A DNA stretch of 64,000 nt from contig CM036201.1 in assembly GCA_020631735.1 (NCBI GenBank), positions 74,600,353 through 74,664,352 of the forward strand, given 5' to 3'. The stretch's first letter is position 1; every line of letters begins with the position of its first letter. Made by a program: the position numbers and the translations under genes. Under the pieces are notes generated by a model. The model was not told the origin of the DNA. It saw only the letters and a list, made by a program, of their open reading frames with translations, and did no database searches. The stretch is from Saccharum officinarum (taxonomy: Eukaryota; Streptophyta; Magnoliopsida; Poales; Poaceae). Of this stretch, positions 46,145 to 56,880 are shown piece by piece.

Positions 46145-46646
46145 ACTGTCGGTGTTTGGAATCACCGACTAGTAAATTTTGTGGATTGCATGTTTGGGCT
46201 CAGATGGTTGTGCAAAGAGGACATGAGAATGTATACTGGTTCAGGTGGAATGTCCCAATGTCCAGTTGCGAGCTGTTGCTCGTGTTACTTGCACTGAGTT
46301 CGTAGTAGGGGTTACAAACGGTCGAGAGAGCGACGGGCTCCCAAGTCTCTATGGGTTGAGGTCATGAGTGTGTTCTTCTAGTGTCATCTTTTTTGTTATC
46401 GGATTGTTTGATCGTCCCCTCAGAAAGGTACCAGTCCTTCCCTTTCATAGCTCAAGGGAAGGGCCGGTCATACACGAGAGAGGATGGAAAAAAGGAAAGA
46501 AGAAAGAGAAAAACCAAAGAGAGGGAAAGGAGTCCTGGAGTGGCGTTGTCCTTCTTCCCCTGCCGATGGGCCCTGATGGCCCTGTAGATGATGGGGACAA
46601 CCCCACGCTGCCGCCTTGCCTGCCACCGGTCCTATGCATAGGCGTC

Positions 46647-48652
46647 TGAAAGTCCTATGTTTGGTGTTGGTAATTAGTGACAATGCCTAAGTACTAATCC
46701 TATGCCTAAGTTGTATGTAGCATATGAGGATTAGTACATTCCAAGGTTGGTGGCAAGATGGACATGGTGATCATGATGGCCACACTTGGATTTGGACGCA
46801 ACCCTATGTGATCAAGGCAAATGTATATGCTTAAGGGTTGTGTTTTAGTAACCAAGACACCTAGTGGGTGTGGTTACATTATAGGATAGTTAGCCGTACT
46901 ATAAAGAGGGGAATGACGCGGCTATTGAACTCCTAAGTGCCTCTAGGTGTGCATTTCATAATCATATGCATTTGGATAGATCTAATATCACCTCGAAAAA
47001 TAATTGTGAAAATGCTAACACACTCACACATGACGAGATCACTTGGTGGTGTTAGCACGTTTGCGAAGGCGGTGGAGTTTGAGCGGTAGAGAGGGTTTGG
47101 GGTCCTCTCTCCCTCTCGCTGAGCTTGCGAGGCAGGATTTAGGCGTTTTCGAGAAGTTAAAATGACTATTTTCCACTACGTCGGAAGTCAGAAAAGAAAT
47201 GGAGGCAAATGGAGGTCACAGAGGTGACCGGACGCTGAACCGGACGCGGTCTTTGCATGACCGGACGTGTCCGGTCAGTGTTTAGTGTCTGCGCGATTTT
47301 CAGTTTGATGATCGAACTCGAAGCGCGTCCGGTCACAGTCGATCGGACGCGTCCGGTCGTTTAGGGAGCTTACTGAACTCTAACCGGACGCTGGCACTAT
47401 GGCGTCCGGTCATTTCTCCAGTGCGTCCGGTCATTGTGTTGTTGTGCGCTGCTCAGGCTTGACCAGCGCGTCCGGTCATTCACGGGACCAGTGTGTCCGG
47501 TCATTCGCAGTGCATCCACTCAGCGCGTCAAGCGCGTCCGGTCAGTGCTTCGCGACTTAGCCGTTGTGCGACCAGCGCGTCTGGTCATTTGGACCAGCGC
47601 GTCCGATCGTTTGGACCAGCGCGTCCGGTCAGTTCTTCACGAGTAAGCCGTTGGGCGACCGACGCGTCCGGTCAGTTGGACCAGCGCGTTCGGTCAACGC
47701 GATTTCGGCTGTTTAAGTTTCTAACAGCTCTATTCGAAGGGGTACGTCTATATATACTCATTGGCCGGCTCAAGGCTCTCTCTCTCGAACATTTGACATA
47801 CTTGTGAGCACTTTGAGCTAAGCAACTCCCCTCCCACTCATCTCTCTTGCTTCTTTGCATATTCGAAGTGAGATTGAGTGATCCAAGTGCATTTGCATTG
47901 TGAGATTGCATCTAGTTGGCACTTGGTGGTTGATTTGCTGTGGGATTCTTGTTTCTCTTGGTGGTTGCCGTCACCTAGATGGCTTGGAGCAGCTTGGAGG
48001 CGTTGGCAAGAGTTGGTGATTGTTCTTGGCCACCTTCGGTGTTTGTGAGGGGTTTGTGCCTACCTCGGCGAAGCGCCAAAGGCAACGTTAGTGAATTGCT
48101 CGTGTCATTGCAACATTTTGCCATTTGGTAGGTTCTTGTGGCGCCTTTTGAGAGGCTCGGTGTGAGACTGATTAGCCACCGAACCACGTGGTGAAGACGG
48201 ACACAACGGGGACTAGCGTGTCGGCAAGCACATGAACCTCGGGATAAATCTTTGTGTCATCACTTTCATATTGTGATTGATTGATCTTGGTGTTCGGTTA
48301 TCTTGGTATTCATTGTTGATCATATTGGTTGGCTCAATACTTCGCCTCTCGGTGAAACTCTCCTAACTCACCTCCGCATTACTTTCTTAGTTATCTTTGG
48401 TAGCTAGTTAGCTTTGCTAGAGTAGTTCTTTTATGTAGCTTGCTAGTTGTAGTTGTAGTTACCTTCTCGGTTTGACTTGTGCGGTTGAGTGCAACTACTA
48501 GAATTGTGTTTTGGATAGGTGGCTTGCAAACACCCCGTAGGCTAAGCAAAACTCGCATCTCGCTATTTGTTATATTGATAAACTTGTTTAGCTTGTCTTT
48601 GTAGAAAATTTTAAAAGGCTATTCACCCCCCTCTAGCCATCAAGACCTTTCA
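46647..48652. mobile_element. 2.0-kb solo LTR with CCGGTCA minisatellite
   Basis: It begins TGAAAGTCC and ends GACCTTTCA, a TG...CA pair with short inverted ends (TGAAAG/CTTTCA). Flanks GCGTC (46642-46646) and GCGTT (48653-48657) fit a 5-bp duplication with one change. No retroelement gene lies within. The ending 'ATTCACCCCCCTCTAGCCATC' is typical of long LTRs of grass Copia elements of the SIRE/Maximus type, from memory. A minisatellite-like block covers 47220-47700. Confidence 0.8.
47220..47700. repeat. GCGTCCGGTCA-type degenerate minisatellite
   Basis: The core GCGTCCGGTCA or its inverse (TGACCGGACGC) occurs about a dozen times at irregular spacing of 15-45 bases, often as GACCAGCGCGTCCGGTCA. 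It explains the Arg/Ser-rich ORFs seen there, which are not genes. Confidence 0.85.
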
Positions 48653-49303
48653 GCGTTGTGGATCAGTTGTGGTTCTCCGTACACGGGGTGGACGGTATAG
48701 TCAACGAACCCTTCTGATGGAAGCCATGTCGGAGTTGGAGGTACAGTGCAAAATTTTAGATGTCTGACGGGGGTCGTACGAGAAGTTGGCGACACAGGGC
48801 CACCCCATTGACGTCGTGGCAATGTGAACCTACAGGGATGACCTGTCACAGTTGCAGGCTGCGTGGAAGCATACCTGCTCACAGGGATGACCTGTCACAG
48901 TTGCAGGCCGCATGGAAGCATACCTGCTCACAGGGATGACCTATCATAGTTGCAGGCCGCGTGGAAGCATACCTGCTCCCCCTTTCGTGTCAGGGGCGCA
49001 CGCCCGTGGCGGTTGAGGTGGTGTGGGCCCCTCTTGGGGCCTCTGCTCTTGTCTGAGAGCAGATCCAACCCCCAGGGGTCGGACGAGGCGGAACCCTCAC
49101 CCGGGGGGTTGGAAGTGGCAGGACCTGCGCCTGAGAGGTCGGGCGAGGCGGAGCGTGCGCCTGAGGGGTCGGGCGAACCAGGAACCCCCTCAGTTGGGTC
49201 GGACTAGGCCGTAGCAGCGCCCATAATTATTTTAGGCGGACTGAGGCTGATGTCTTTCAACTCGTGTCTCATAGGTACCCTGATATTGGTACCCGACAAC
49301 ATC

Positions 49304-49816
49304 CAACATTTAAAAGAATCCTATATAAATAGATCCTATCTAGGTTTGCCAACATATAGTTGTAAATATTGTATTGCAGTATTTTGGCTTTGTGAGAAAA
49401 ATATAACAGAAAGCAAAAAATGTAATGAAATAACATATTCTAATTGTTGTAAAAATGGAAAAATCAAAATACCAGTATTCAAGCAACCTCCAGAATTTTT
49501 ATCCATGCTTCTTACTAATAAGGAAAATCATTTATCAAAACAATTTCTTCCAAAAATAAGGTAGTATAATAGTTTGTTTGCATTCACATCAATGGGAGGA
49601 AATATTAATAAATGGACAAATACACCGTCGCATAGGATCACTACTACCTCGACCAAATAACATACCCAAATTTGTAGAATTATACGTATATGATACTGAA
49701 AATGAAATTGAAAATAGAATCCAAGCATTGACTAAACAAGACTCTGAAGAACATGATCTAAACCCATATATCATAGAAAAACTTAAAAATTTACTAGACG
49801 AACATAATCCATTAGT
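49304..49816 (+). pseudogene. Helitron replicase N-terminal region, right half
   Basis: Continues in frame from 3506 after removing element A. It shows CKYCIAVFWLCEKN, then NEITYSNCCKNGKIKIPVF and PPEFLSMLL, and after a short gap GSLLPRPNNIPKFVELYVYD and IIEKLKNLLDEHNPL. These are the conserved N-terminal motifs of plant Helitron Rep/helicase proteins, a Cys-rich zinc-binding-like region followed by an alpha-helical part. The frame is lost at the insertion at 49817. Beyond that, the HUH nuclease region expected next is absent; the sequence resumes only at the helicase. Confidence 0.8.
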
Positions 49817-50305
49817 TGTGTCTTAGGGTTTCTGTCTTCTCAAATGACTTATGCTCCAAGGGGGCAGGGCCGGTATATATAGCTCGGAGCTTGCAACGTG
49901 AGCCCTTGGATCAAACCAACTTAAGGAACGGCGGAGATGCAACCTAAGAGGGGGTCGAAAACCGACATTCAAAGGAGGGACTAATATGTGGGGCCAGGGG
50001 GTCGGCCGGCCTCTAGGTAGGGCCGGCCGGCCCCACATGTCAGCCTCTCGAGGTCTACTTTGGGTGGTTGCCTTCTGGGGTCCTCTAGAATCTTCTAAAG
50101 TTGTTACTGCGGTGGATAAGCGCGATTAAGTCTGACATGTAGGTCCTCCTTGATGGTTTTCTGGATAAACCCTACAAAAATAATAGATTCACCAAAACTC
50201 ATGGAATTTGTTAGTTTAAACCCCTAGACCTTTGTTGGTGATCACAATTGTGCCCTTATACATGTTTCTTTGACGGTTTATAATGGTTGTTAACTACCGT
50301 CAACA
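49817..50305 (-). mobile_element. Solo LTR-like fragment in Helitron
   Basis: Read on the minus strand it begins TGTTGACGGTAGTTAAC and ends near AGACACA, with a TATATATA box about 60 bases from the end. This is the TGTTGACGG-type LTR start common in grass gypsy elements. The left border (49817) is approximate. No matching target duplication is seen because another insertion abuts it. Confidence 0.5.
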
Positions 50306-50934
50306 GCGAGCCTAGGCATTTCCAAGGCGGTGGCTAGGCGGTGACTAATAGATGCATATATACTTAAAAGAAAAGAAAAAATAGGAGATAAGTGGTTAAT
50401 ATTGGAGAGAAAGAGGCGAAGAAGGCCTAGATAAAAGCCCAAGTCTCGTGTTGTAACCTGTAACCCCCACCGACACCTTATCCCCTCCTCTCTTGGCCTC
50501 TCCTCTCTCTCTCCCTCCCGAAGTCCCGAACTCCTCTGCTCGCGTCCGCCATCTCGCTCGCGCCGCTGCCTCCTTCCCCAACGGCGGCCGCCCCCCCCCC
50601 GCCTCTGCCCCCATCGATGTTACCTCCTCCCCTGACCGTTGTCCAACGTCCGCGCCGCCCCCACGCGTGCCTGCCTTGGCGGATCTGCCTGCTGCGACCG
50701 CCTAATGACGTCTCTTCCCCGACCGGCCGCTGCTGCCCCACGTTACCTCCTTCCCCTTTGTCGCCTGACCTCCACGCCGCCCCTATGCGTCCCTACCTTG
50801 GCGGATCTGGCCTCCTTTCGCCACCAACAGCTGGCTGCCGCCTAGGTACCCGCTACCCTCTTGGGCGAGGCGGCACCCCGTCGCCCAGCGCATAAGCGCG
50901 CCCAGGCGACCGCCTAGCATCGTCTTTTTGAACA
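50306..50934. mobile_element. GC-rich insertion with CCTAGGCGG-type ends
   Basis: The left end has GCGAGCCTAGGC and GGTGGCTAGGCGG; the right end has GCGCCCAGGCGACCGCCTAGC, an imperfect inverse. The middle is very GC-rich and open in several frames without a recognisable protein. It looks like a non-autonomous DNA transposon (hAT-like is a guess) that may carry captured host sequence. Borders are approximate. Confidence 0.4.
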
Positions 50935-50949
50935 TTGATACAGAGTAAA

Positions 50950-52684
50950 ATAGATAATAGTAATCAGTTTATTCAAGAAGAGTTAAGCTATGACATAAAC
51001 TCTTTGGAGATTGAAGCTAATAAGCTATACACACTGTTAAACAAGGAACAAAAAAATGCTATTCACATCATTGTTGAGTGTCTTAATTAATGAATCGAAA
51101 TTCTATTTCATTTCAGGACATGGAGGCACTGGGAAAACATTTTTATGGAATGCATTAGTTTCATACCTGAGAGCACGTACAAAGATAGTTCTAACTGTAG
51201 CATCATCAGGGGTAGCATCCTTATTACTCCCAAATGGACGTACAGCCCATTCTAGATTCCGTATTCCAATAGATGTTGATGAATTATCGACATGTGGTGT
51301 AAAACGTGGTACAAAACTTGGTGAATTACTATTACAAACTGACCTAATTATCTGGGATGCAGCATTAATGACTAAAAGGCAATTCTTTGAGGCTCTCGAT
51401 AGATCATTAAGAGATATAGTAGCAGAAAAAGAGCCAAAAGCTAAAGATATACCATTTGGTGGGAAAGTGGTGATTCTCGGAGGAGACCCAAAACAAATAC
51501 TTCCTGTTATCGAAAATGCATCGAAGTCACAAATCATAAATGCATCAATATTTACATCATATCTTTGGAACTATGCAATTACATTACATTTACATGAAAA
51601 CATGAGACTGCAGAGATTAGATCCACATAGCGCAGAGTACAGAGAATTAGAAGATTCCAATGATTGGATATTAAGTATAGGAAATGGATCGATAAAATCT
51701 GATTTAAATGGTAAAGATGATAACTCAGTCCCGAACTCCAACACAGTAGAAATACCAAAGGATCTACTTGTAAACACGACTGGAAATAAAGTAGAAGTAC
51801 TAATCAAATATATATATCCTGATTTCAAAATGAGATTCAACGACTGTGACTATTTAAAAGATAGAGCTATTCTAGGTACAACTAATGACATTGTAGACGA
51901 AGTTAATGAATATATGCTCAACACAGTAGAAATACCAAAGGATCTACTTGTAAACACGACTGGAAATAAAGTAGAAGTACTAATCAAATATATATATCCT
52001 GATTTCAAAATGAGATTCAACGACTGTGACTATTTAAAAGATAGAGCTATTCTAGGTACAACTAATGACATTGTAGACGAAGTTAATGAATGTATGCTTA
52101 ACTTAGTACCAGGTACTGAAAGAGAATACTACAGCTCAGATATAATATCACAATGCACAGATACAATTATGATGCTCATGTACTATACCCTGTCGAGTAT
52201 TTAAATACTCTGACTACAAATTTTCCAGCTCATAGCCTAAAACTAAAAATAGGAGCCCCAATTATATTACTTAGGAATCTAAATCAAAGTTGGACTGTGT
52301 AATGGAACAAGACTAATAGTAACCAATTTAGGGAACAATCTTATTGAGGCTATGATAATAACTGGAACACATGTTGGAGAAAAAACATATATACCAAGAA
52401 TAAATTTAACAACCAGAGGATATAGATGGCCATTCACATTATGTCGACGCCAATTTCCTATCAAAGTTTGCTACGCAATGACTATTAACAAAAGTCAATG
52501 CCAAACTCTATCTAATGTTGGAGTATACCTAAAGAAACCTGTGTTTACACATGGTCAATTATATGTTGCGATATCTCATGTAAGAGAAAGAAATGGTTTG
52601 AAAATATTGATAGAAAACCAGGATGGAACTTGCGGATCAAAAACTCAAAATATTGTATACAAAGAAGTATTAAACATGGTATAA
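50950..52684 (+). pseudogene. Helitron helicase domain (Pif1-like), with duplication and frameshifts
   Basis: The plus-strand frames show NKLYTLLNKEQKNAIHIIVE, then after a frameshift near 51070 the Walker A motif SGHGGTGKTFLWNAL and DLIIWDAALM (Walker B position, normally D-E), followed by GGKVVILGGDPKQILPVI. An in-frame 180-bp tandem duplication occupies 51741-52100. The frame shifts again near 52170. GEKTYIPRINL, KVCYAMTINKSQCQTLSNVG and HGQLYVAISHVRERNGLKIL complete the C-terminal helicase motifs, ending TAA at 52682. This is a 5'-to-3' helicase of the Pif1 family used in rolling-circle transposition. The WDAAL sequence has D-A where D-E is expected. The upstream HUH nuclease is missing. 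Confidence 0.88.
51741..52100 (+). repeat. 180-bp in-frame tandem duplication in helicase
   Basis: The 180 bases from 51741 repeat at 51921 with no difference I can see until the last few bases (TATATGCTCA against TGTATGCTTA). It adds 60 codons (from the VEIPKDLLVNTTGNK start to the DIVDEVNE end). The unit covers a conserved part of the helicase just before its LVPGTE-like continuation. Confidence 0.95.
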
Positions 52685-52864
52685 ACACATACTTCTGCGC
52701 CTTTTTTATACTGAATACTTGCCAAATTAAATTTTTACTATGATTAAGATGCTGAAGACTGGTATAAAACCCTAATTAAATATGAAGAGATTTATTATTA
52801 TTTTTTTCTTTCATATTTTTTGGTCTGTGCAGGAACTCTAACATTTTTCTTAAAATAATTGCAG

Positions 52865-55654
52865 ATGAGCATTACACCATTATCAGATGTACAACCACGA
52901 AGACTGGAACACCATATGCGTACGGATTTCAAGAATGTGGGAATACATAGGTCCAAATGAGGAAAATGAAATCATACATCTTTATCTTGTTCTGATTGAT
53001 AGCATGGTATTCTCCTAAGCTATATCTGATTGTTTCAGCAAAATCTTGAACATATTATTCTTTGCACTCAAGAAAATTTTATGCTATATATAGTACGAAA
53101 ACAATGTCATCCTCATTTCTTTTCTGCTCTTACGGTGTTCCAATCTATGCTGAAATCCCTCGAGATGCTGTACCCTACCTCAAACCATACTTGGAGGAAG
53201 GAAAAATCGTCTACATGAGCAAGATAACTGTGCAAACAGCTAAACCAGAGTACAGAGCTGTTGAAAACCCTTGCATGATCAAGCTCAACAAGAGAACACA
53301 GATTCGTGATGCTCATAACCAACCATCAGATTTTCCAAAATACACCTTCTCACTAATCCCCATTGAGAAGCTGCCAGATTATGCCAAAAGTAAAGAACGT
53401 TTTTTAGGTAATGTAATATTCTGTTTTCACAGAAATTAATTAAGTACAATTAATTTTAATTTCGTTTCAGATGTAACTATATACTTGTTGCTACTTGTTC
53501 AGATGTTATTGGTAAAATCACGGGAGTTTCAAATGCAGCGATGGTTTGCTCAAGTTCAGGGGATTCAATGATGCGCAGAGTAGTGCACTTACAAGATCTA
53601 AAGTATGTTCATTTGTATTGCTTTTTCTTACATTATTATGTAAACAGATTTTAGTGTCTAATATCACACTAACTTCTTACCTCATTCCTAGGGGAAGCAC
53701 GGTTGAGCTATCGTTATCAGGGAAAAGAGCCACTGAATTTGATGGGGAAACTGTTCTACAAGTTGGGCAAGAACACCATGTCGTCGCCATATTTGTTGGT
53801 ACATTGATGAAGACCTACAAAAATGACTACAAGTTTCTTAGTGGCACATCTGCTTGTCGATGGTACATCAATCAAAATGATATTCCCGAGATCAAAGCTT
53901 TTCAGAGATGGTATAATACTCACATTGGTTCCAGCAATCATTCTTTTAAAAAAAATATATATATGTGGCTTTCTCTAAAATTTTGATATATGACATGATA
54001 AAACAGTTTACCAGCAGAAGCAATTCCTATTCAAAAGTTGTATCTACGAGGTGGAGATGATACACAACAGAATTTTGAGAAAAGAACTATGCTCCAGCTC
54101 AAAGATGTCGATCCTTTTACTGAAAGGGTAATTATATTATTCTTATTTTATTGTTTTTACAGCCTCCATACTTAAGTACATCCAACTGAATTTCTATGTC
54201 CAAAAATTATGAACATAAGTTACTAATGGTTGTTATGTTATTTTTTAACTTATACTAAACTGATCCTGTCTATTTAGTAGAATTTCATCAAAGTGAATTT
54301 GCCATGTACATTTCAATGTTAACTACACATCATCTGCAGGCCATAAATTATGAATGCACAGCGACTATTGTCGGAATTACAGAGCAACAAGCATGGTGCT
54401 ACCAAGCTTGCAACTCTAGGATAAAACTAATTGGTCAAACCTATCAATGCACAAAAAAGGATTGTCCATCCATACAGTTTGAGTGGAAGTAAGTCTATTG
54501 CATCTGTAATAAATTTTTCATTATTAGTATGTACAGTAATATATAATCGTTAACAGGTAATAATATCTACATATGATCTTTGCAGATATAAAATACCAAA
54601 CATTGCGAGTGATGAAACTTATAGTCTTGAGCTCATGTTCTTTGAAAAGAAAGGAACAGAACTGATTGGGAAAAGTGCTGAGACTCTCAGGAAGAAGTAT
54701 AATGAGAAAGATATTCCGCCTGAAATTTCCTCATGGATTGGCCACAAGTTTACCTTCCTGGTTAAGATTTTACCTACAAAAAGCATCGGTGCTGATGATC
54801 CTTCATTTGAAGTTATAAGGATAAAGGAAAATTTTGGAAAACAACCAATTATGCCAATATCAAAGGCGGGCAAAAACAAGCCAGCTATCTCAACCTCAGC
54901 ATATGAAGAAAAAGAAGAAAACTTACCTCTGTTGATACCAATAACTTCTAAAAAAACAGATTGCCAGGTATGTTACTGTACGTGCACTACATGACCTCTC
55001 ATTCCTCATTGTTATACTACATAGATACACTAATGTTGATGTGTTCGATGAATTATATGGATAGAGATACATTTGTGGTTCCTCGTTTTATAATTTTTAA
55101 AGAACAGCAGTTTTAGGTGTCTTACACATCTGCACGGGATAACGTGAGGGTATGTACATTGCTGGAATTATGTCTTGTCAAATTGTAGTCCATACATTAA
55201 TCTATCACTATATGAATGAATGGCTATCAATAGAAGATAGCAATATGCCACTTATTTGTCCATATCAGAAGATTACAGATTCTTGAGTAATATAACAGCT
55301 AGATAAAATTATATAGCTAATTCAATAATGTATATTTTGGTTAGTTCATTTCAAGCTTTCAATTTCTGTAGGCTTCATCGTCACAAGCACAATCCTTTGG
55401 AGACATTCAAGATATGGACATTGAACAAACAGCCGATGACTCTGACAATTCCAGCAAGCTAGATACTCATGACACACATGCTGATAATAACTCGGTATGT
55501 TTCCTACTGATGCATTTGCATATCAAGATTTAGTATTCAATTATTATATACTATTTGCAAACTGTGTTTTTTTATTAAAAAGGACATAAATGAGGAAGAC
55601 GAGGATGAGCAACAGAAAAAAAAGCCACGCCTTCAAGAAAAAACCAAAAATTGA
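52865..55654 (+). pseudogene. Helitron-borne RPA1-like gene
   Basis: It follows the helicase by about 180 bases. Start MSITPLSDV at 52865; a frameshift then joins RISRMWEYIGP. Exon pieces: GVPIYAEIPRDAVPYLKPYL (53.13-53.41 kb); DVIGKITGV (53.5 kb); GSTVELSLSGKRATEFDGET (53.69-53.91 kb); LPAEAIPIQKLYLRGGDD (54.0 kb); INYECTATIVGI and a C-x(n)-C-x-C zinc ribbon with YQCTKKDCPSIQFEWK (54.34-54.49 kb); LELMFFEKKGTELIGKSAET (54.6-54.97 kb); Ser/Asp-rich exons to TGA at 55652. The order of single-strand-binding OB folds and C-terminal zinc ribbon matches the RPA70-like proteins of plant Helitrons. GT-AG introns are visible at most joins, but the frameshift makes function doubtful. It would bind single-stranded DNA during rolling-circle transposition. 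Confidence 0.82.
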
Positions 55655-55869
55655 GGTGAGTACGGAATCTTACGCAAAATACTAACCTCTACCTCAAAAT
55701 ACATCTTCTCACTTGTTTATCTGTTGGAAACATCCAAAATATTTCTTCCAATATGTACTCTACTATTATACTTGATCTCTCTACTGCTCTAACTTAATTA
55801 GGTTTAACAGTACCTTCATTATCCTCACTTGCTTAAAATATTTTAAAAACTGTAGCCCTCCGGTATACT
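55655..55869. other. Non-coding sequence between RPA1-like gene and MULE
   Basis: AT-rich, without coding potential. Contains the 3' flank of the Helitron gene. No Helitron 3' hairpin plus CTAG was found here. Confidence 0.5.
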
Positions 55870-55878
55870 CCAAACCGG

Positions 55879-56110
55879 TCTTTTTTTTTTTGTTTTTTAG
55901 CCCTTTTTCGAAAGATTCTCTTAAATATGCCACTGGCCGAAAGATTTCAAAAAATGGACCCTACTCTTGGCGTCATAGTCTCTGGCGCCAAGATATAAGG
56001 TCATGGCGCCAGCCTCATTGGCGTCAAGCCCCTGGCGTCGTGGCACTGACGTGAAAGGGGTCTTGGCGCCAGCCTCATTGGCACCAAGCCTTGGCGCCAA
56101 AGATCCGGGC
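55879..56110 (+). repeat. Left terminal inverted repeat of MULE
   Basis: Pairs with 59945-60186 in inverse orientation. It contains several TGGCGCCA palindromes (for example about 55994 and 56014) and single-base variants such as TGGCGTCA. Confidence 0.8.
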
Positions 56111-56406
56111 GGCAAGACCCAACCCTTTATCCAGTACCACTCTTCCTCCCCGAGCCATTCTCATTTTATTTCTCCTCCTCTTCGGGTTTTTCCTTTGTCC
56201 ACTTCGGCCAACCTCTTCAATCGACATATTGGACCGTGGAAAGTTAGATTTTATCCGTCGATCTTCGAGAGACAGGTATCCTCTCACCCTTCCTTCTTTA
56301 TTTCAAATCGATTTGGTAAAATGAAGTCGTATTCTTAACCTATGAAACTTCACATGTTATTGGTTCATGCACTTTTTAAAATCCATATGTATTGTACAAC
56401 CGTAGG

Positions 56407-56880
56407 ATGCCTAGGCGTGGAAAAGCTAGAAAACAAAGGTATGCGTCGATCTTTTTCATCATATATTAAACCCTAGGTTTTAGGGTTTATTGTTATTTGT
56501 TCTGTTATATTAGAACATAATTTGTTGAATTGTAGTTATGGACGGATGACCGAAAGTCCCTACGTCCCAAATCGCTCCCTAGTGGTGTGCCAATACCCAT
56601 GTGCTTCTGTGGTGATCCTTGCAAGATAGACATTTCCAAAGATGAGGCAACGTATAAGCAGAGGTATTGGATGTGTTCCAATTTTGCTTGGGAGCCTACA
56701 GAGCGTCAGCGTCGCAGTACATTTATTATGAGAAATTACATGGGAGCCTACGAAGCGGGGCCTCCATGTTTGGACAAGCGTGTCCACACTGAACTCGTGA
56801 GGTATCCTGGCCTTGATATCATAGTTGCGATGACTAGCAGCTACCACAAGGTGAGAGCATACAAAGTGATATTGTCTTGA
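56407..56880 (+). pseudogene. MULE second gene: GRF-type zinc finger fragment
   Basis: ATGCCTAGGCGTGG at 56407 starts a basic N-terminus, followed by a GT...AG intron-like stretch (about 56440-56535). The next exon reads KSLPSGVPIPMCFCGDPCKI and RYWMCSNFAWEPTERQRR. The spacing C-F-C-G-D-P-C ... R-Y-W-M-C-S-N is the plant GRF zinc-finger pattern (zinc-bound, single-strand nucleic acid binding in other proteins). It opposes the transposase gene and overlaps its 3' end, like the convergent mudrA/mudrB layout of maize MuDR, although the protein family differs. The reading is truncated after about 56770. An exact frame across the intron was not confirmed. Confidence 0.6.

Larger units (their letters stand above)
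3507..49298 (-). mobile_element. Element A: TAT-type Ty3/gypsy retrotransposon, nested host
   Basis: The ends are TGTCGGTG at 3507 and CCGACA at 49298, flanked by perfect 5-bp duplications ACATC at 3502-3506 and 49299-49303. Coding order on the minus strand is gag, protease, reverse transcriptase, RNase H, a second RNase H and an integrase stub, reading from the right LTR leftward. The primer site lies next to the right LTR. Removing elements B and C, the solo LTR and their TSDs leaves about 11.7 kb, a normal size for a TAT-lineage element. Two plus-strand (antisense) genes lie in its 3' half. The two LTRs differ at many sites, mostly transitions, so this is the oldest LTR element here. Most of the integrase is missing, so it is non-autonomous. 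Confidence 0.9.
46147..49298 (-). repeat. Right LTR of element A (5' LTR), interrupted
   Basis: It starts TGTCGGTGTTTGG and ends GGTACCCGACA. Minus the solo LTR at 46647-48652 and its TSD it is about 1141 bp, against 1107 bp for the left LTR. It holds the same three-copy 48/49-bp array (units starting 48838, 48886 and 48934). Confidence 0.88.

Noticed and set aside
47434..47807. ORFs over the CCGGTCA minisatellite
   Set aside because: Repetitive translation of the tandem motif; no independent support.
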